64,000 nt of DNA from Zoogloeaceae bacterium (GTDB lineage: Bacteria > Pseudomonadota > Gammaproteobacteria > Burkholderiales > Rhodocyclaceae): NCBI GenBank assembly GCA_031256795.1, contig JAIRPW010000041.1, forward strand, positions 1 to 64,000, given 5' to 3'. Of the stretch, positions 38,251 through 46,365 are shown piece by piece. The position numbers and the translations under genes were made by a program. Every line of letters begins with the position of its first letter. Positions within the stretch are counted from its first letter, which is position 1. The notes beneath the pieces were generated by a model. The model did no database searches, was not told the DNA's origin, and saw nothing but the letters and a program-made list of their open reading frames with translations.

Positions 38251-38850
38251 TTAGACCGTTAACGCCGCAATCTGCGCTGCGACGTTTTCGTTTGCTTTGC
38301 GCAGCCCTTCTTCGCCCATCGAAACGCCTTCGCCAAAGACAAACTGCAAGTCAGTCATGCCAAGAAAACCCAGCGCTGTCTTCAGGTAATGCGTATGGGC
38401 GTCCAGGGGAGTATCGCGGTACACGCCCCCGCGCGACAACGCCACATAAACCCTTTTCCCTTTGACGAGGCCTTCCGGCCCGGTCGCCGTATAGCGAAAG
38501 GTAACGCCCGCGCGGAAAATGGCGTCAATCCAGCTTTTGAACTGTACAGGTATGCCAAGGTTATACATGGGGACGCCCAGCACCAGCGTATCGGCGGCTT
38601 GCAATTCCGCGATGACGGCGTCGCTTTGCGCCACCCGCGCGGCCTGCTCTGGAGTACGTTTGTCGGCGGGCGTAAAAAGCGCCCCGACGGCGGCGGGGTC
38701 CAGCAAAGGCAAAGGCTGACCGCCAATGTCGCGGAACGTGACTTTGGCGTCGGGATACTGTGCGCGCAAACGCTCAACAATGAGACCGGCGAAACGGCTG
38801 GAATGGCTTCTTTCGCCCTGGATGCTGGAATTGATATGTAAAATGTTCAT
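38251..38850 (-). CDS. azoR: FMN-dependent NADH-azoreductase (quinone reductase)
   Basis: AzoR is a flavodoxin-like cytoplasmic enzyme that reduces quinones and azo compounds with NADH, probably for protection against thiol or quinone stress. The 199-residue protein shows the flavin phosphate loop ([14 protein letters not shown]), the [20 protein letters not shown] segment and SRGGVY near the active site, all typical. The ATG at 38850 has GGAG seven bases before it. It lies 33 bases downstream of fur in the same direction, so co-transcription with fur is possible. Confidence 0.92.
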   Translation of the reverse strand: MNILHINSSIQGERSHSSRFAGLIVERLRAQYPDAKVTFRDIGGQPLPLLDPAAVGALFTPADKRTPEQAARVAQSDAVIAELQAADTLVLGVPMYNLGIPVQFKSWIDAIFRAGVTFRYTATGPEGLVKGKRVYVALSRGGVYRDTPLDAHTHYLKTALGFLGMTDLQFVFGEGVSMGEEGLRKANENVAAQIAALTV

Positions 38851-38883
38851 GCTTTCTCCATGGTGTTTCGATAAATACGGATT

Positions 38884-39348
38884 TCAAGCGGCGTCCGTTT
38901 TGCCGTCGTTGCGGAATGGGCAGTCCTCACGTATACAGCGAACATAAAGGTAAAGCTCGTGCTCTTCAATTTGAAAACCGCGACTGGCGGCCGCGCGGTT
39001 TTGCAAGCGCTCGATTTCCTCGTCGCAAAATTCTTCCACGCGCCCGCAATCAACGCAGACCAGGTGATCATGATGCCTGCCGCTGCTGATCTCAAATGTC
39101 GCTTTGTTCGGCTCAAAGAAATGCCGCTCCAGAATACCGGCCTGCTCGAACTGGGTAAGCACCCGGTACACCGTGGCCAGACCCATATCCAACCCCTCGG
39201 CCAGCATCTGCCGGTATACATCTTCCGCGCCCAAATGCCGCGTCTCGCTTTTTTCAAAAAGCTCCAGGATTTTCAGGCGCGGCAGGGTCACTTTCAGCCC
39301 CGCTTCACGCAGGCTATGGGAACGCAGTACGACAGGTTTTGAACGCAT
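38884..39348 (-). CDS. fur: Ferric uptake regulator Fur
   Basis: Fur is the dimeric iron-dependent repressor of iron uptake genes. The 154-residue protein has the winged-helix domain (LKVTLPRLKILELFEKS with the VYR recognition helix near 60-65), the metal-binding stretch SSGRHHDHLVCVDC (histidines and Cys98/Cys101) and a second cysteine pair near 138 and 143. The ATG at 39348 gives the family N-terminus, and 85 codons of open frame upstream cover the divergent bamE gene and are rejected. The fur-bamE divergent arrangement is common in betaproteobacteria. Confidence 0.95.
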   Translation of the reverse strand: MRSKPVVLRSHSLREAGLKVTLPRLKILELFEKSETRHLGAEDVYRQMLAEGLDMGLATVYRVLTQFEQAGILERHFFEPNKATFEISSGRHHDHLVCVDCGRVEEFCDEEIERLQNRAAASRGFQIEEHELYLYVRCIREDCPFRNDGKTDAA

Positions 39349-39441
39349 AGTAGGAAAACGCGAAGCGGAAGAAATACAAAATTCGGTTATGATACCGAAG
39401 TTTTCATGCTTTCCAACTTTTCCGCCACGCGCTGACTGCCC

Positions 39442-39939
39442 ATGACAGGTTCTTCCACCGCGCGCCGCGCCGCGCTTTTTCTCTTTCTTTCCCTGACAGC
39501 ATCCGCCCTGCTTTTTGGTTGCGCGCGCGTACCGCGCCTTGTCAGCGAATATCGGATCAACGTCCAGCAAGGCAACGTGCTGACGCAGGAAATGGCCGCG
39601 CAACTACGCCTCGGCCTTACCCGCGATCAAGCGCGCTTCATTCTGGGCACGCCTATGCTGGCCGATTCCTTTCACGCAAATCGTTGGGATTACTTATTTC
39701 GCTTGGAAGATCGGAAAAACAACAAGGTCACAACGCGCATTCTGACGCTATTTTTTGACGCCGAAGGACGGCTCGAAAAAATTACGGGCGACGCGACCGC
39801 GGGGACAGAAGAAGAACTGAACGCGCCCGCCGCGCCCACGGAAATTGTGGACTTGGGTTCGGTAGAGCCGGGGACCCCTCTGCCGCCAGACGACAGCGGC
39901 AGTTTTTGGCCGCAGCTCAAGAGCTTTTTTGACTGGTGA
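39442..39939 (+). CDS. bamE: Outer membrane assembly lipoprotein BamE
   Basis: BamE is a lipoprotein subunit of the BAM complex that inserts beta-barrels in the outer membrane. The 165-residue protein has a signal peptide with the lipobox ending at Cys27 (LLFGC). The BamE fold follows, recognisable from QGNVLTQEMAAQLRLGLTRDQARFILGTP in parts and the WDYLFRL strand. A Pro/Glu-rich C-terminal tail after about 115 is longer than in E. coli. A TATGAT sequence at 39388-39393 could be its -10 box, but no -35 is evident. dapB follows after 52 bases. Confidence 0.92.
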   Translation: MTGSSTARRAALFLFLSLTASALLFGCARVPRLVSEYRINVQQGNVLTQEMAAQLRLGLTRDQARFILGTPMLADSFHANRWDYLFRLEDRKNNKVTTRILTLFFDAEGRLEKITGDATAGTEEELNAPAAPTEIVDLGSVEPGTPLPPDDSGSFWPQLKSFFDW

Positions 39940-39991
39940 AAATTACGCTTTCCCGGCAGAACAGAAAATCGGCAAACGTAAGGAACAAGGG

Positions 39992-40804
39992 ATGGAAAAA
40001 AACCGTATCGGAATTGCAGGCGCGTCAGGGCGCATGGGGCGAATGCTCCTGGAAGCGACGCTTCAGGCCAAAGATTTGCGCCTTACCGCCGCGCTGGAAC
40101 AAACAGGAAACGCGGCTATCGGGCGCGACGCCGCAGAACTCGCAAATCTGCCGCGTTCCGGAGTGCTGGTATCGGACAATCTTTCCGCTGCGCTTGCCCA
40201 ATGCGATACGTGGATTGACTTTACCCGACCGGAAGGCACGCTACGGCATCTAGCCGCAGCGGAAGCGGCAGGCGTGGCTATGGTGATTGGCACAACCGGC
40301 TTTGACGCGGCGGGAAAAGCCAGGATTGAAGAAGCGGCAAAGCGCATTCCCATCGTTTTCGCGCCGAATATGGCGATTGGCGTCAACCTGGTCTTTCGCC
40401 TGCTGGAGACAGCCGCGCGCGCCCTGGGGCAAGAATTTGACGTAGAGATAGTGGAAGCGCATCACCGGATGAAAGTCGACGCTCCCTCCGGAACCGCGCT
40501 GCGCATGGGAGAAATTGTCGCGCAGACGCTGGAGCGCGATTTGTCCGAATGCGCGCTTTATGGGCGCGAAGGACACACCGGCGTCCGAAACAAAAGCAGC
40601 ATCGGCTTCGCAACCGTGCGCGGCGGCGACATCGTAGGCGATCACACGGTGATGTTTTGCGGTCTGGGCGAAAGAGTGGAAATTGCCCACAAAGCGGGCA
40701 GCCGGATGCCTTACGCCCTGGGAAGCCTTGCCGCTTCCCGTTTTCTCGCGCGGCAAAAGCATGGCCTTTTTGATATGCAGGATGTATTAGGTCTGCGCGC
40801 CTGA
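39992..40804 (+). CDS. dapB: 4-hydroxy-tetrahydrodipicolinate reductase
   Basis: DapB reduces hydroxytetrahydrodipicolinate with NAD(P)H, feeding diaminopimelate and lysine synthesis. With the ATG at 39992, preceded by AAGGAA, it has 270 residues. It shows the dinucleotide loop GIAGASGRMGR at 7-17, GTTGF, and the catalytic block EAHHRMKVDAPSGTA with its histidines and lysine. The frame is open 21 codons further upstream but would overlap bamE. The bamE-dapB order follows the usual arrangement for the group. Confidence 0.95.
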   Translation: MEKNRIGIAGASGRMGRMLLEATLQAKDLRLTAALEQTGNAAIGRDAAELANLPRSGVLVSDNLSAALAQCDTWIDFTRPEGTLRHLAAAEAAGVAMVIGTTGFDAAGKARIEEAAKRIPIVFAPNMAIGVNLVFRLLETAARALGQEFDVEIVEAHHRMKVDAPSGTALRMGEIVAQTLERDLSECALYGREGHTGVRNKSSIGFATVRGGDIVGDHTVMFCGLGERVEIAHKAGSRMPYALGSLAASRFLARQKHGLFDMQDVLGLRA

Positions 40805-40932
40805 ACCGGGAAAACGGGAAGCGCAGACTTGCTTTGTGCAGCGCAAAAAATCCGGCGAAACCGCGCGATTTCTGGTAAGGTAAGCGCGCTTTTACTCCTT
40901 TAACCCTAGTTTTAACGCTGAAAGGAAAACTC

Positions 40933-41676
40933 ATGACGCAACGTGTAGCACTAGTTACTGGCGCGATGGGCGGTTTAGGAACCGCCATTTGTCAGGCTCT
41001 GGCAAAGGCCGGACACAAGGTAGTCGCCGCTTATCATCCTCAGTTTGACAAGAAAGACGAATGGCTGAAAGAACAAGAAGCCGCTGGATTCACGGGCTTT
41101 ATTCCGGTTGCGGGCGACGTTGCGGACATCGCCTCTGTTCAGGCGATGGTAGCCGAAGCCGAGCAAAAGGCCGGTCCGGTTGACATCCTCGTGAACAACG
41201 CCGGCATTACGCGCGACAAGATGTTCAAGGGCATGGAGCGCGAACAGTGGGACGCGGTAATCAATACCAATCTCTCCAGCCTGTTTAACGTTACCAAACA
41301 GGTTTCCGCCAAAATGGCCGAACGCGGCTGGGGGCGCATCATCAATATTTCCTCTGTCAATGGCGTCAAGGGACAGGCGGGGCAAACCAACTACTCCGCG
41401 GCCAAGGCGGGCGTGATTGGCTTCACCAAGGCGCTGGCGCAAGAACTGGCCGCCAAGGGCGTGACGGTCAACGCCATTGCGCCCGGCTATGTCGCCACCA
41501 AGATGGTCACGGCCATTCGTGAGGACATCCTGAAAGGCATTATTGACTCCGTTCCGGTCAAACGTCTGGCGAAGCCTGAGGAAATCGGCTTTGCCGTCGT
41601 ATTCCTCGCGGATGAGCTGTCGGGCTTTACGACGGGCGCGACGCTGAATATCAACGGTGGTCTGCATTACCAATAA
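40933..41676 (+). CDS. phaB: Acetoacetyl-CoA reductase PhaB
   Basis: PhaB reduces acetoacetyl-CoA to (R)-3-hydroxybutyryl-CoA with NADPH, the monomer for polyhydroxybutyrate. The 247-residue SDR protein has the nucleotide loop GAMGGLG at 10-16, NNAG at 88-91 and the catalytic Ser140, Tyr154 and Lys158 (NYSAAK). The segment QFDKKDEWLKEQEAAGF is characteristic of PhaB rather than FabG. A strong ribosome site AGGAAA precedes the ATG. A terminator follows, then phaR. phaC and phaA are not in the window. Confidence 0.93.
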   Translation: MTQRVALVTGAMGGLGTAICQALAKAGHKVVAAYHPQFDKKDEWLKEQEAAGFTGFIPVAGDVADIASVQAMVAEAEQKAGPVDILVNNAGITRDKMFKGMEREQWDAVINTNLSSLFNVTKQVSAKMAERGWGRIINISSVNGVKGQAGQTNYSAAKAGVIGFTKALAQELAAKGVTVNAIAPGYVATKMVTAIREDILKGIIDSVPVKRLAKPEEIGFAVVFLADELSGFTTGATLNINGGLHYQ

Positions 41677-41690
41677 TTGGTCGCAAGAAA

Positions 41691-41717
41691 ACAGGGCGGA
41701 TTTTCCGCCCTGTTTTT
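41691..41717 (+). terminator. Terminator of phaB
   Basis: ACAGGGCGGA, loop TTT, TCCGCCCTGT is a perfect ten-pair stem followed by TTTT, 15 bases after the phaB stop. It separates phaB from phaR into different transcripts. Confidence 0.9.
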
Positions 41718-41777
41718 GTCTCTTTTCAGCCCAATATCATCCTCGCGTTACGCCGCGCGCCACGAAGGAATCCCTGC

Positions 41778-42326
41778 ATGACTGAAAAAATCAGACAAAT
41801 CAAGAAATACCCTAACAGACGCCTTTACGATACGCTTACCAGCCGTTACATCACGCTGTCTGACATTAAAGAAATGGTGCTGAAATATGATCATTTTCAG
41901 GTAGTCGACGCCAAAACGGATGAAGATTTGACGCGCAGCGTCCTTTTGCAAATCGTGCTGGACGAGGAAAGCGGCGGCGTCCCCATTTTTTCCCGCGAGC
42001 TTTTAAGCATCGTAATTCGTCTGTACGGACACGCCGTTCGAGGAGTCATGGGAAAATATCTGGAGAGCAACATTCATACGCTTCTGGATTTCCAGCAGAA
42101 ATTCCAGGAACAATCCTGCGCTGTTTTTGGTGAAAACCCACAAATGCCGCCGGATTTTCTCGCGCAGTTTCTCAATTTTCAACAGCCCGCCATGCAAAAC
42201 GTGATGAGCGCTTATGTTGAGCAAGGCCAGAAGCTACTCCAGCAAATGCGCGAACAGATACAAAATCAAACCCGCGCCATATTCGCCTACGCACCGCCTG
42301 AATCTGTGGAAAAACCGCCTCGCTAA
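41778..42326 (+). CDS. phaR: Polyhydroxyalkanoate synthesis repressor PhaR
   Basis: PhaR binds PHB granules and DNA, repressing phasin genes until polymer accumulates. The 182-residue protein starts with the DNA-binding domain (IKKYPNRRLYDTLTSRYITL, nearly the family signature), followed by the PHB accumulation regulatory domain (LLSIVIRLYGHAVRGVMGKY) and a Gln-rich C-terminal helix. The ATG at 41778 has AGGAA upstream. Its position just after phaB is the usual one. The second accessory island begins after its stop. Confidence 0.94.
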   Translation: MTEKIRQIKKYPNRRLYDTLTSRYITLSDIKEMVLKYDHFQVVDAKTDEDLTRSVLLQIVLDEESGGVPIFSRELLSIVIRLYGHAVRGVMGKYLESNIHTLLDFQQKFQEQSCAVFGENPQMPPDFLAQFLNFQQPAMQNVMSAYVEQGQKLLQQMREQIQNQTRAIFAYAPPESVEKPPR

Positions 42327-42479
42327 GCGCTCAAAGCGTTGCCGTTTCGCTTATAAACAATCAATATTTTCTTGTGCGCCAAAAAATCATAGAACGCATA
42401 TCGGACTGTTTTCGCTAGAGCAAATCAAATTTACGCTTTACCATGAATCAGCGTACAGCTCCCCACGTATAATTTAACG

Positions 42480-42550
42480 GCGGATACTTATTCGTCCCTC
42501 TTCTTGTTGCATCTTTTTGCCGCCGCCTCTTTGCGAGGCGGCTTGTTTTG
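42480..42550 (+). ncRNA. Possible small RNA ending in a strong terminator
   Basis: A perfect TATAAT at 42468-42473 would start a transcript near 42480. About 70 bases later GCCGCCTC (42522-42529), loop TTTGC, GAGGCGGC (42535-42542) runs into TTGTTTTG. Between them is an unpaired pyrimidine-rich stretch (TCCCTCTTCTTGTTGC), the kind of single-stranded seed found in Hfq-type RNAs. No open frame fits. No convincing -35 is visible, and the hairpin could simply terminate phaR. Confidence 0.35.
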
Positions 42551-42775
42551 TCTCGCCCGCAACGGGCAAACATCATACAAAACGCGGCGCACACTACTTT
42601 ACCCCGCATCATGCGCGGGGGCTTCCTGCACAATAAATCGCCGCGAAACACAACCAGATATGCGCAAAAAAATACCGACAAAAAAACATATTTGCCACGA
42701 AATCTTCCCAAGTCTTTTTTAATACAACGTCAGGAGAAAGCCTGTACACCCGATTATCGAAAAACATTTGGCGGC

Positions 42776-43069
42776 CTGTCAAAATCATACTATTTGCGGA
42801 ATTTTTTCTTTGGCCTGATTTTCTTGGCGATTTACACATTTCTTATGCGGGAGACCGCCAATGAACTGCCGAGCACATTCACGCTGCCGTACATAGTAAA
42901 CACTTTCTTGTACTCGTATTCACGGTTCGTCTATGAAAGCATAGTGAATTTCATTGTCGGCAAGAACGTGTTTATATTTCCCGTTTTTGTGGTGTTGTTT
43001 GTCAAGTTGTTTACGGTGCTTCTATGCTTTGCTTTTGCAATTTTCATCGCGCCGATCGGTCTTGCCTGA
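42776..43069 (+). CDS. Colicin E1-type immunity-like membrane protein without a canonical start
   Basis: The frame encodes about 97 residues beginning SKSYYLRNFFFGLIFLAIY, with three hydrophobic segments and a central YSRFVYESIVNFIVG. This is the layout of the colicin E1 (microcin) immunity family, small inner-membrane proteins that block pore-forming colicins. The expected first methionine is replaced by CTG at 42776. The frame stays open upstream but has no ATG, GTG or TTG near, and the only upstream ATG (42548) lies just after the small-RNA hairpin. It may use CTG, be a decayed gene, or be cut at its start. No colicin gene is adjacent. Confidence 0.45.
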   Translation: MSKSYYLRNFFFGLIFLAIYTFLMRETANELPSTFTLPYIVNTFLYSYSRFVYESIVNFIVGKNVFIFPVFVVLFVKLFTVLLCFAFAIFIAPIGLA

Positions 43070-43637
43070 CTGTAACCAGCGCCTGATAACCCACCGCTAC
43101 GCTCCCGCAGCACGGCGAGGACAGCATAGCGGTGCCAAGCCAGAGGCGCGGCAGCCATCGCCCGGAAGGGCGTAACCACTCGCCCAGGACAAGAAGGGGA
43201 CATCTATTTTTGGACATCCCACACAAGTACACCTGTTGAGAAGCAGAACCAGTGCGGGAAATACGACTACCCGCCATCAAGAAGCAACCCCCACAGACCA
43301 GAAAGACCACCGGCAGAGAGAAGCAAAAACACCCATTGTCCGGTGTCGTAGGACGACGTGGTAACGCTGCGCTTGCTTTCCGGCAAGTGCCTGGCGTGCG
43401 GGGCACGCATGGGGGACGGTTAGTAAGGCATGGCACACCTTCAAAACCGTTCCCGTTGTTGCTATCGGTTGAATCTGCCCATCAGTTCCGCGTAAAACGC
43501 CGAAATTGCGCCTTGGCGGTCGAAATGCAAGGGACGCTGCGCTCTTCGCCCTTGCATTCCGCCCTTGTGCCAAGTCGCCCCTTTTCGGCAACGCGAAACC
43601 GATGAGCAGATTTTAACCACCGATGAGGAGTAACACC
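43070..43637. other. Gene-poor leader of the ArdC-like gene
   Basis: These 568 bases are GC-richer than the membrane gene before them and contain only short frames with no family resemblance on either strand. Near 43525-43555 an imperfect inverted repeat around TGCAAGGG/CCCTTGCA is visible. The right end carries the ribosome site GAGGAG of the next gene. I see no gene to support. Confidence 0.5.
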
Positions 43638-43916
43638 ATGAACACCCTTGAATTTGAAGACTGCCATTCCCAACAAACCAGTAACCCCCATGCGGGGCTT
43701 TGCCCCACTCCCCAAACACTCGCCGAAAAGCAGGGAGGGGCAAGGCAAGGGCAAGCATTGGGGAAAGGGCGGAGCGTTAAAAAGGGAGAGCACGGCGTAA
43801 AGGTTGTTACTTTTGTCCCTTGCGAAAAGACCGACAAAGAAACCGGGGAAGTATCGAAGTTTACGAAATCCCACATTACCACCGTGTTTCACATTTCCCA
43901 AACGCAGGAGATTTAA
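43638..43916 (+). CDS. Short ArdC N-domain-like protein
   Basis: ArdC proteins of plasmids and integrative elements protect incoming DNA from restriction. Their N-terminal domain binds single-stranded DNA. The 92-residue protein has the pattern of that domain: GRSVKKGEHGVKVVTFVPCE followed by HITTVFHISQTQEI, comparable to the usual RKGEKG...VFNVSQTEGL arrangement. It lacks the metalloprotease domain of full ArdC, so it is either a short domain-only gene or a truncated remnant. The ATG at 43638 has GAGGAG seven bases upstream, which argues that it is still expressed. Confidence 0.5.
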   Translation: MNTLEFEDCHSQQTSNPHAGLCPTPQTLAEKQGGARQGQALGKGRSVKKGEHGVKVVTFVPCEKTDKETGEVSKFTKSHITTVFHISQTQEI

Positions 43917-44128
43917 TTATGCCGCTTTTTTCCTTTCTTTCTGGATGTTCCACCCGTGTTGGGTTTTTCAATTTCCGCTGGACTGGCGGAAGAATGACCC
44001 CGTGTACATATCCTAACTTGTGCTCGGACTGTCCAGCGCCGGAAAAATCCGCCACCAGACCCGTGCACAACTTACGTGAACAATTAGCAACAGGCGCCCT
44101 ATATTGTGCACGAAACTTCCGAAAATGC

Positions 44129-44157
44129 TTGACCATAAATAAGAGTACGACTATCTT
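44129..44157 (+). promoter_or_regulatory. Promoter of the vapBC-type pair
   Basis: TTGACC (44129-44134) and TATCTT (44152-44157) are 17 bases apart and lie 31 bases before the antitoxin ATG. An autoregulated toxin-antitoxin operon would be repressed here. I do not see a clear operator palindrome. Confidence 0.55.
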
Positions 44158-44188
44158 ACAAATATCAACCACTCGCCGGAGAACGACC

Positions 44189-44452
44189 ATGCGAAGCATA
44201 ACCCTGTCCACCAAAGGACAACTCACTATCAATAAGAGCCTCATGGAGCACATGGGCACGAAGGGCGGCGAAAAAATGCACGTCACCAAGACCGCAGACG
44301 GCGGGATAAAAATTCTCCCCGACAGAAACAGAGGCAGCTTGATGGACTTGGCTGGTTCCATCCCATCCAACATTCATCTGTCCGACGAAGAGCTAGAACA
44401 ATGTATTGCGGATTCCTACGCCGCTGCAGGAATGCAGGGACTTGAAGCATGA
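44189..44452 (+). CDS. AbrB-type antitoxin (VapB-like)
   Basis: VapB-like antitoxins bind and block the PIN toxin and repress their own promoter. The 87-residue protein starts MRSITLSTKGQLTINKSLME, the swapped-hairpin AbrB DNA-binding fold, and its C-terminal part (HLSDEELEQCIADSYAAAG) would wrap the toxin. The ATG at 44189 begins the recognisable domain. The stop overlaps the toxin start by four bases. Confidence 0.85.
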   Translation: MRSITLSTKGQLTINKSLMEHMGTKGGEKMHVTKTADGGIKILPDRNRGSLMDLAGSIPSNIHLSDEELEQCIADSYAAAGMQGLEA

Positions 44453-44862
44453 ATATCATCATCGACACGAACATTCTTGTGCGCTTCTTGTTGGCTTCTG
44501 AAAAGGGCACCGAGCAACATAAAATCGCCGCACATTTTATTGATGAAGCCGATGAAATCATTATTCCGACACACGTATTTTGTGAATTGGTTTGGGTTTT
44601 AATCAACGGCTATAAAATAAATCCGGCTGTTGTTCATGCCGCTTTGTCTGACTTCCTACGGCGTGACAAACTGGTAATTCGTGATGACGAAGTAGAAGCC
44701 GGAATGCTTTTCCTTGAAAAAGGCGGCGACTTTGCAGACGGCGTAATTGCCCACACCGGACGCAACATGACCCGCAGCAGAGCCGTTTTTGTATCGTTCG
44801 ACAAGAAAGCAATTCGCTTGTTAACCGAAAGCGGTATAACCGCGATGTTGCCGCAAATTTAA
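44449..44862 (+). CDS. PIN-domain ribonuclease toxin (VapC-like)
   Basis: VapC toxins are Mg2+-dependent RNases that cut specific tRNA or rRNA sites and halt growth when the antitoxin is lost. The 137-residue protein is a single PIN domain with the four expected acidic residues: Asp6 in IIDTN, Glu46 in FCELVW, Asp97 in FADGVIA and Asp118 in SFDKKA. All active-site residues are present, so it is probably active. It starts in the antitoxin stop codon (ATGA), which keeps the two proteins at a coupled ratio. Confidence 0.88.
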   Translation: MNIIIDTNILVRFLLASEKGTEQHKIAAHFIDEADEIIIPTHVFCELVWVLINGYKINPAVVHAALSDFLRRDKLVIRDDEVEAGMLFLEKGGDFADGVIAHTGRNMTRSRAVFVSFDKKAIRLLTESGITAMLPQI

Positions 44863-44870
44863 GGCAAATC

Positions 44871-45122
44871 ATGGAAAAAGTAACCTTGCTAGGCCTTACG
44901 CCGATGCCGACACAATGGCAAGCAAGGCATTGGCAGAGGCGGGCAAGCACGGACGGCGAACACTGGCTGACAATGTGTAGCGGCTATCAACTCTGCGGAC
45001 CCATCCAGATTGCCAGCCCCGAAAAAGGCGTATTCAACGCACAAGGTATCGCAAAACTGGCGCAAATCTTCCACGAAACATTTGACTACACTTATCGCCA
45101 TTCCAGGCACAATGAATTCTGA
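44871..45122 (+). CDS. Small hypothetical protein downstream of the toxin
   Basis: I do not recognise this 83-residue protein. It has no signal or membrane segment, several Trp and His residues (TQWQARHWQRR near 14-24) and a C-terminal helix AKLAQIFHETFDYTYRHSRH. The ATG at 44871 lies nine bases after the toxin stop with AGGCA upstream, so it is probably the third gene of the toxin-antitoxin operon. It is the last gene before the convergent lpxD. Confidence 0.6.
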   Translation: MEKVTLLGLTPMPTQWQARHWQRRASTDGEHWLTMCSGYQLCGPIQIASPEKGVFNAQGIAKLAQIFHETFDYTYRHSRHNEF

Positions 45123-45266
45123 GAGGCGACATGCGCGCCAATTTGCAGAATCGCCCGATGCGTATTTTCTTGCGGCGGGCGTCCTAATTTTTTCGTTCGG
45201 CCAATGGCGCATTGGTCGGGATTTTCCTGCGCCCAAACACAGAAATGGCGTATCAATTTCTCGCGT

Positions 45267-46316
45267 TCACTGTTTCTTTTCCAATGCGGAAATACGATTT
45301 GCCAATCGGCTGGCATGGCGTAGCGCCGAGGCATTTTTCATCCACTCCGCATGTGTTTCCAAAGGATAAATCGCCGTATATTTTCCTGACTGGACAATGC
45401 TTTTCATCACCATACTGCCCGGTGAAATTTCCGTGCGCGGCGCGATTTCCAAGTGACCCAGGATCATCGCCGCGCCGCCAATCGCGCAATGATGCCCAAT
45501 ACGCGCGCTGCCTGCGATTCCAACGCAGCCCGCGATGATCGTATGCGCGCCAATCACGCAGTTATGTCCAATCTGAATCTGGTTATCCAGTTTGACGCCA
45601 TCACCGATCACGGTATCTTCCAGCGCGCCCCTGTCAATCGTGGTGTTTGCGCCAATTTCCACATCATCGCCGATCGTCACGCCGCCAATTTGCGGAATTT
45701 TTACCCAGTGTTCCGCACCGTTTACAGTGGTATCCAGCGCAAAACCAAAACCGTCCGCGCCAATAACCGCGCCGCTATGCACAATCGCGCGTTTGCCTAT
45801 GCGGCAGCCGGGGTAAAGCACCGCGCCCGAATCAATAACGCTATCCGCGCCCACGCGGACTCCTTCGCCCACCACCGCGCGCGGATGAATTTCCACCCGC
45901 TCGCCCAGCACCGCGCCCGCGCCAATCCACGCGCCCGCGCCGATATGACAGGAATCCGGTACTCGCGCGCCTTCTTCCAGCACTGCCGCCGGATGAATCC
46001 CCGGCGGCGGCTTCACGCCCGGATTGAGCAGCGCGACAACATGCGCGTAATAAAGATACGGGTGCGGAACTACCAGCGCAGAAATGCCATCCGGCAAATC
46101 TTTCCCCGCCGCTTCCGTAAGAATGACCGCGCCCGCGCGAGTCGCGGCCAGCTGCGAACGATATTTAGGGTTGGCAAAAAACGCGATATTCTCGCTTTCG
46201 GCATCCCGTAAAGTAGCTACCTGGCGAATTGGCAGATCCGCCCTGCCGCGCAAACCGGCGGGATAAACATCCCGAAGCGCCGCCGCGATTCCCGAAAGCG
46301 TCCAGCGCTTCGGCAT
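45267..46316 (-). CDS. lpxD: UDP-3-O-acylglucosamine N-acyltransferase LpxD
   Basis: LpxD adds the second hydroxyacyl chain in lipid A synthesis at the cytoplasmic membrane face. The 349-residue protein has the uridine-binding N-domain followed by a left-handed beta-helix of hexapeptide repeats. It includes the conserved GADGFGFAL segment and the catalytic-region HNCVIG. The ATG at 46316 with GGGGAGG upstream is preferred over the TTG one codon earlier. It follows ompH after 49 bases. Normally fabZ, lpxA and lpxB come next, but here the operon ends at lpxD and the accessory island faces it. Confidence 0.95.
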   Translation of the reverse strand: MPKRWTLSGIAAALRDVYPAGLRGRADLPIRQVATLRDAESENIAFFANPKYRSQLAATRAGAVILTEAAGKDLPDGISALVVPHPYLYYAHVVALLNPGVKPPPGIHPAAVLEEGARVPDSCHIGAGAWIGAGAVLGERVEIHPRAVVGEGVRVGADSVIDSGAVLYPGCRIGKRAIVHSGAVIGADGFGFALDTTVNGAEHWVKIPQIGGVTIGDDVEIGANTTIDRGALEDTVIGDGVKLDNQIQIGHNCVIGAHTIIAGCVGIAGSARIGHHCAIGGAAMILGHLEIAPRTEISPGSMVMKSIVQSGKYTAIYPLETHAEWMKNASALRHASRLANRISALEKKQ

Positions 46317-46365
46317 CAAAAACGCCTCCCCGGAAAAGCAAGACGCCGCCAGACAGGCATATGCG

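Noticed and set aside
42548-42775. ATG at 42548 as the start of the colicin-immunity-like gene
   Set aside because: It adds 76 residues of unrelated sequence and lies just at the end of a strong terminator, so it would be transcribed poorly.
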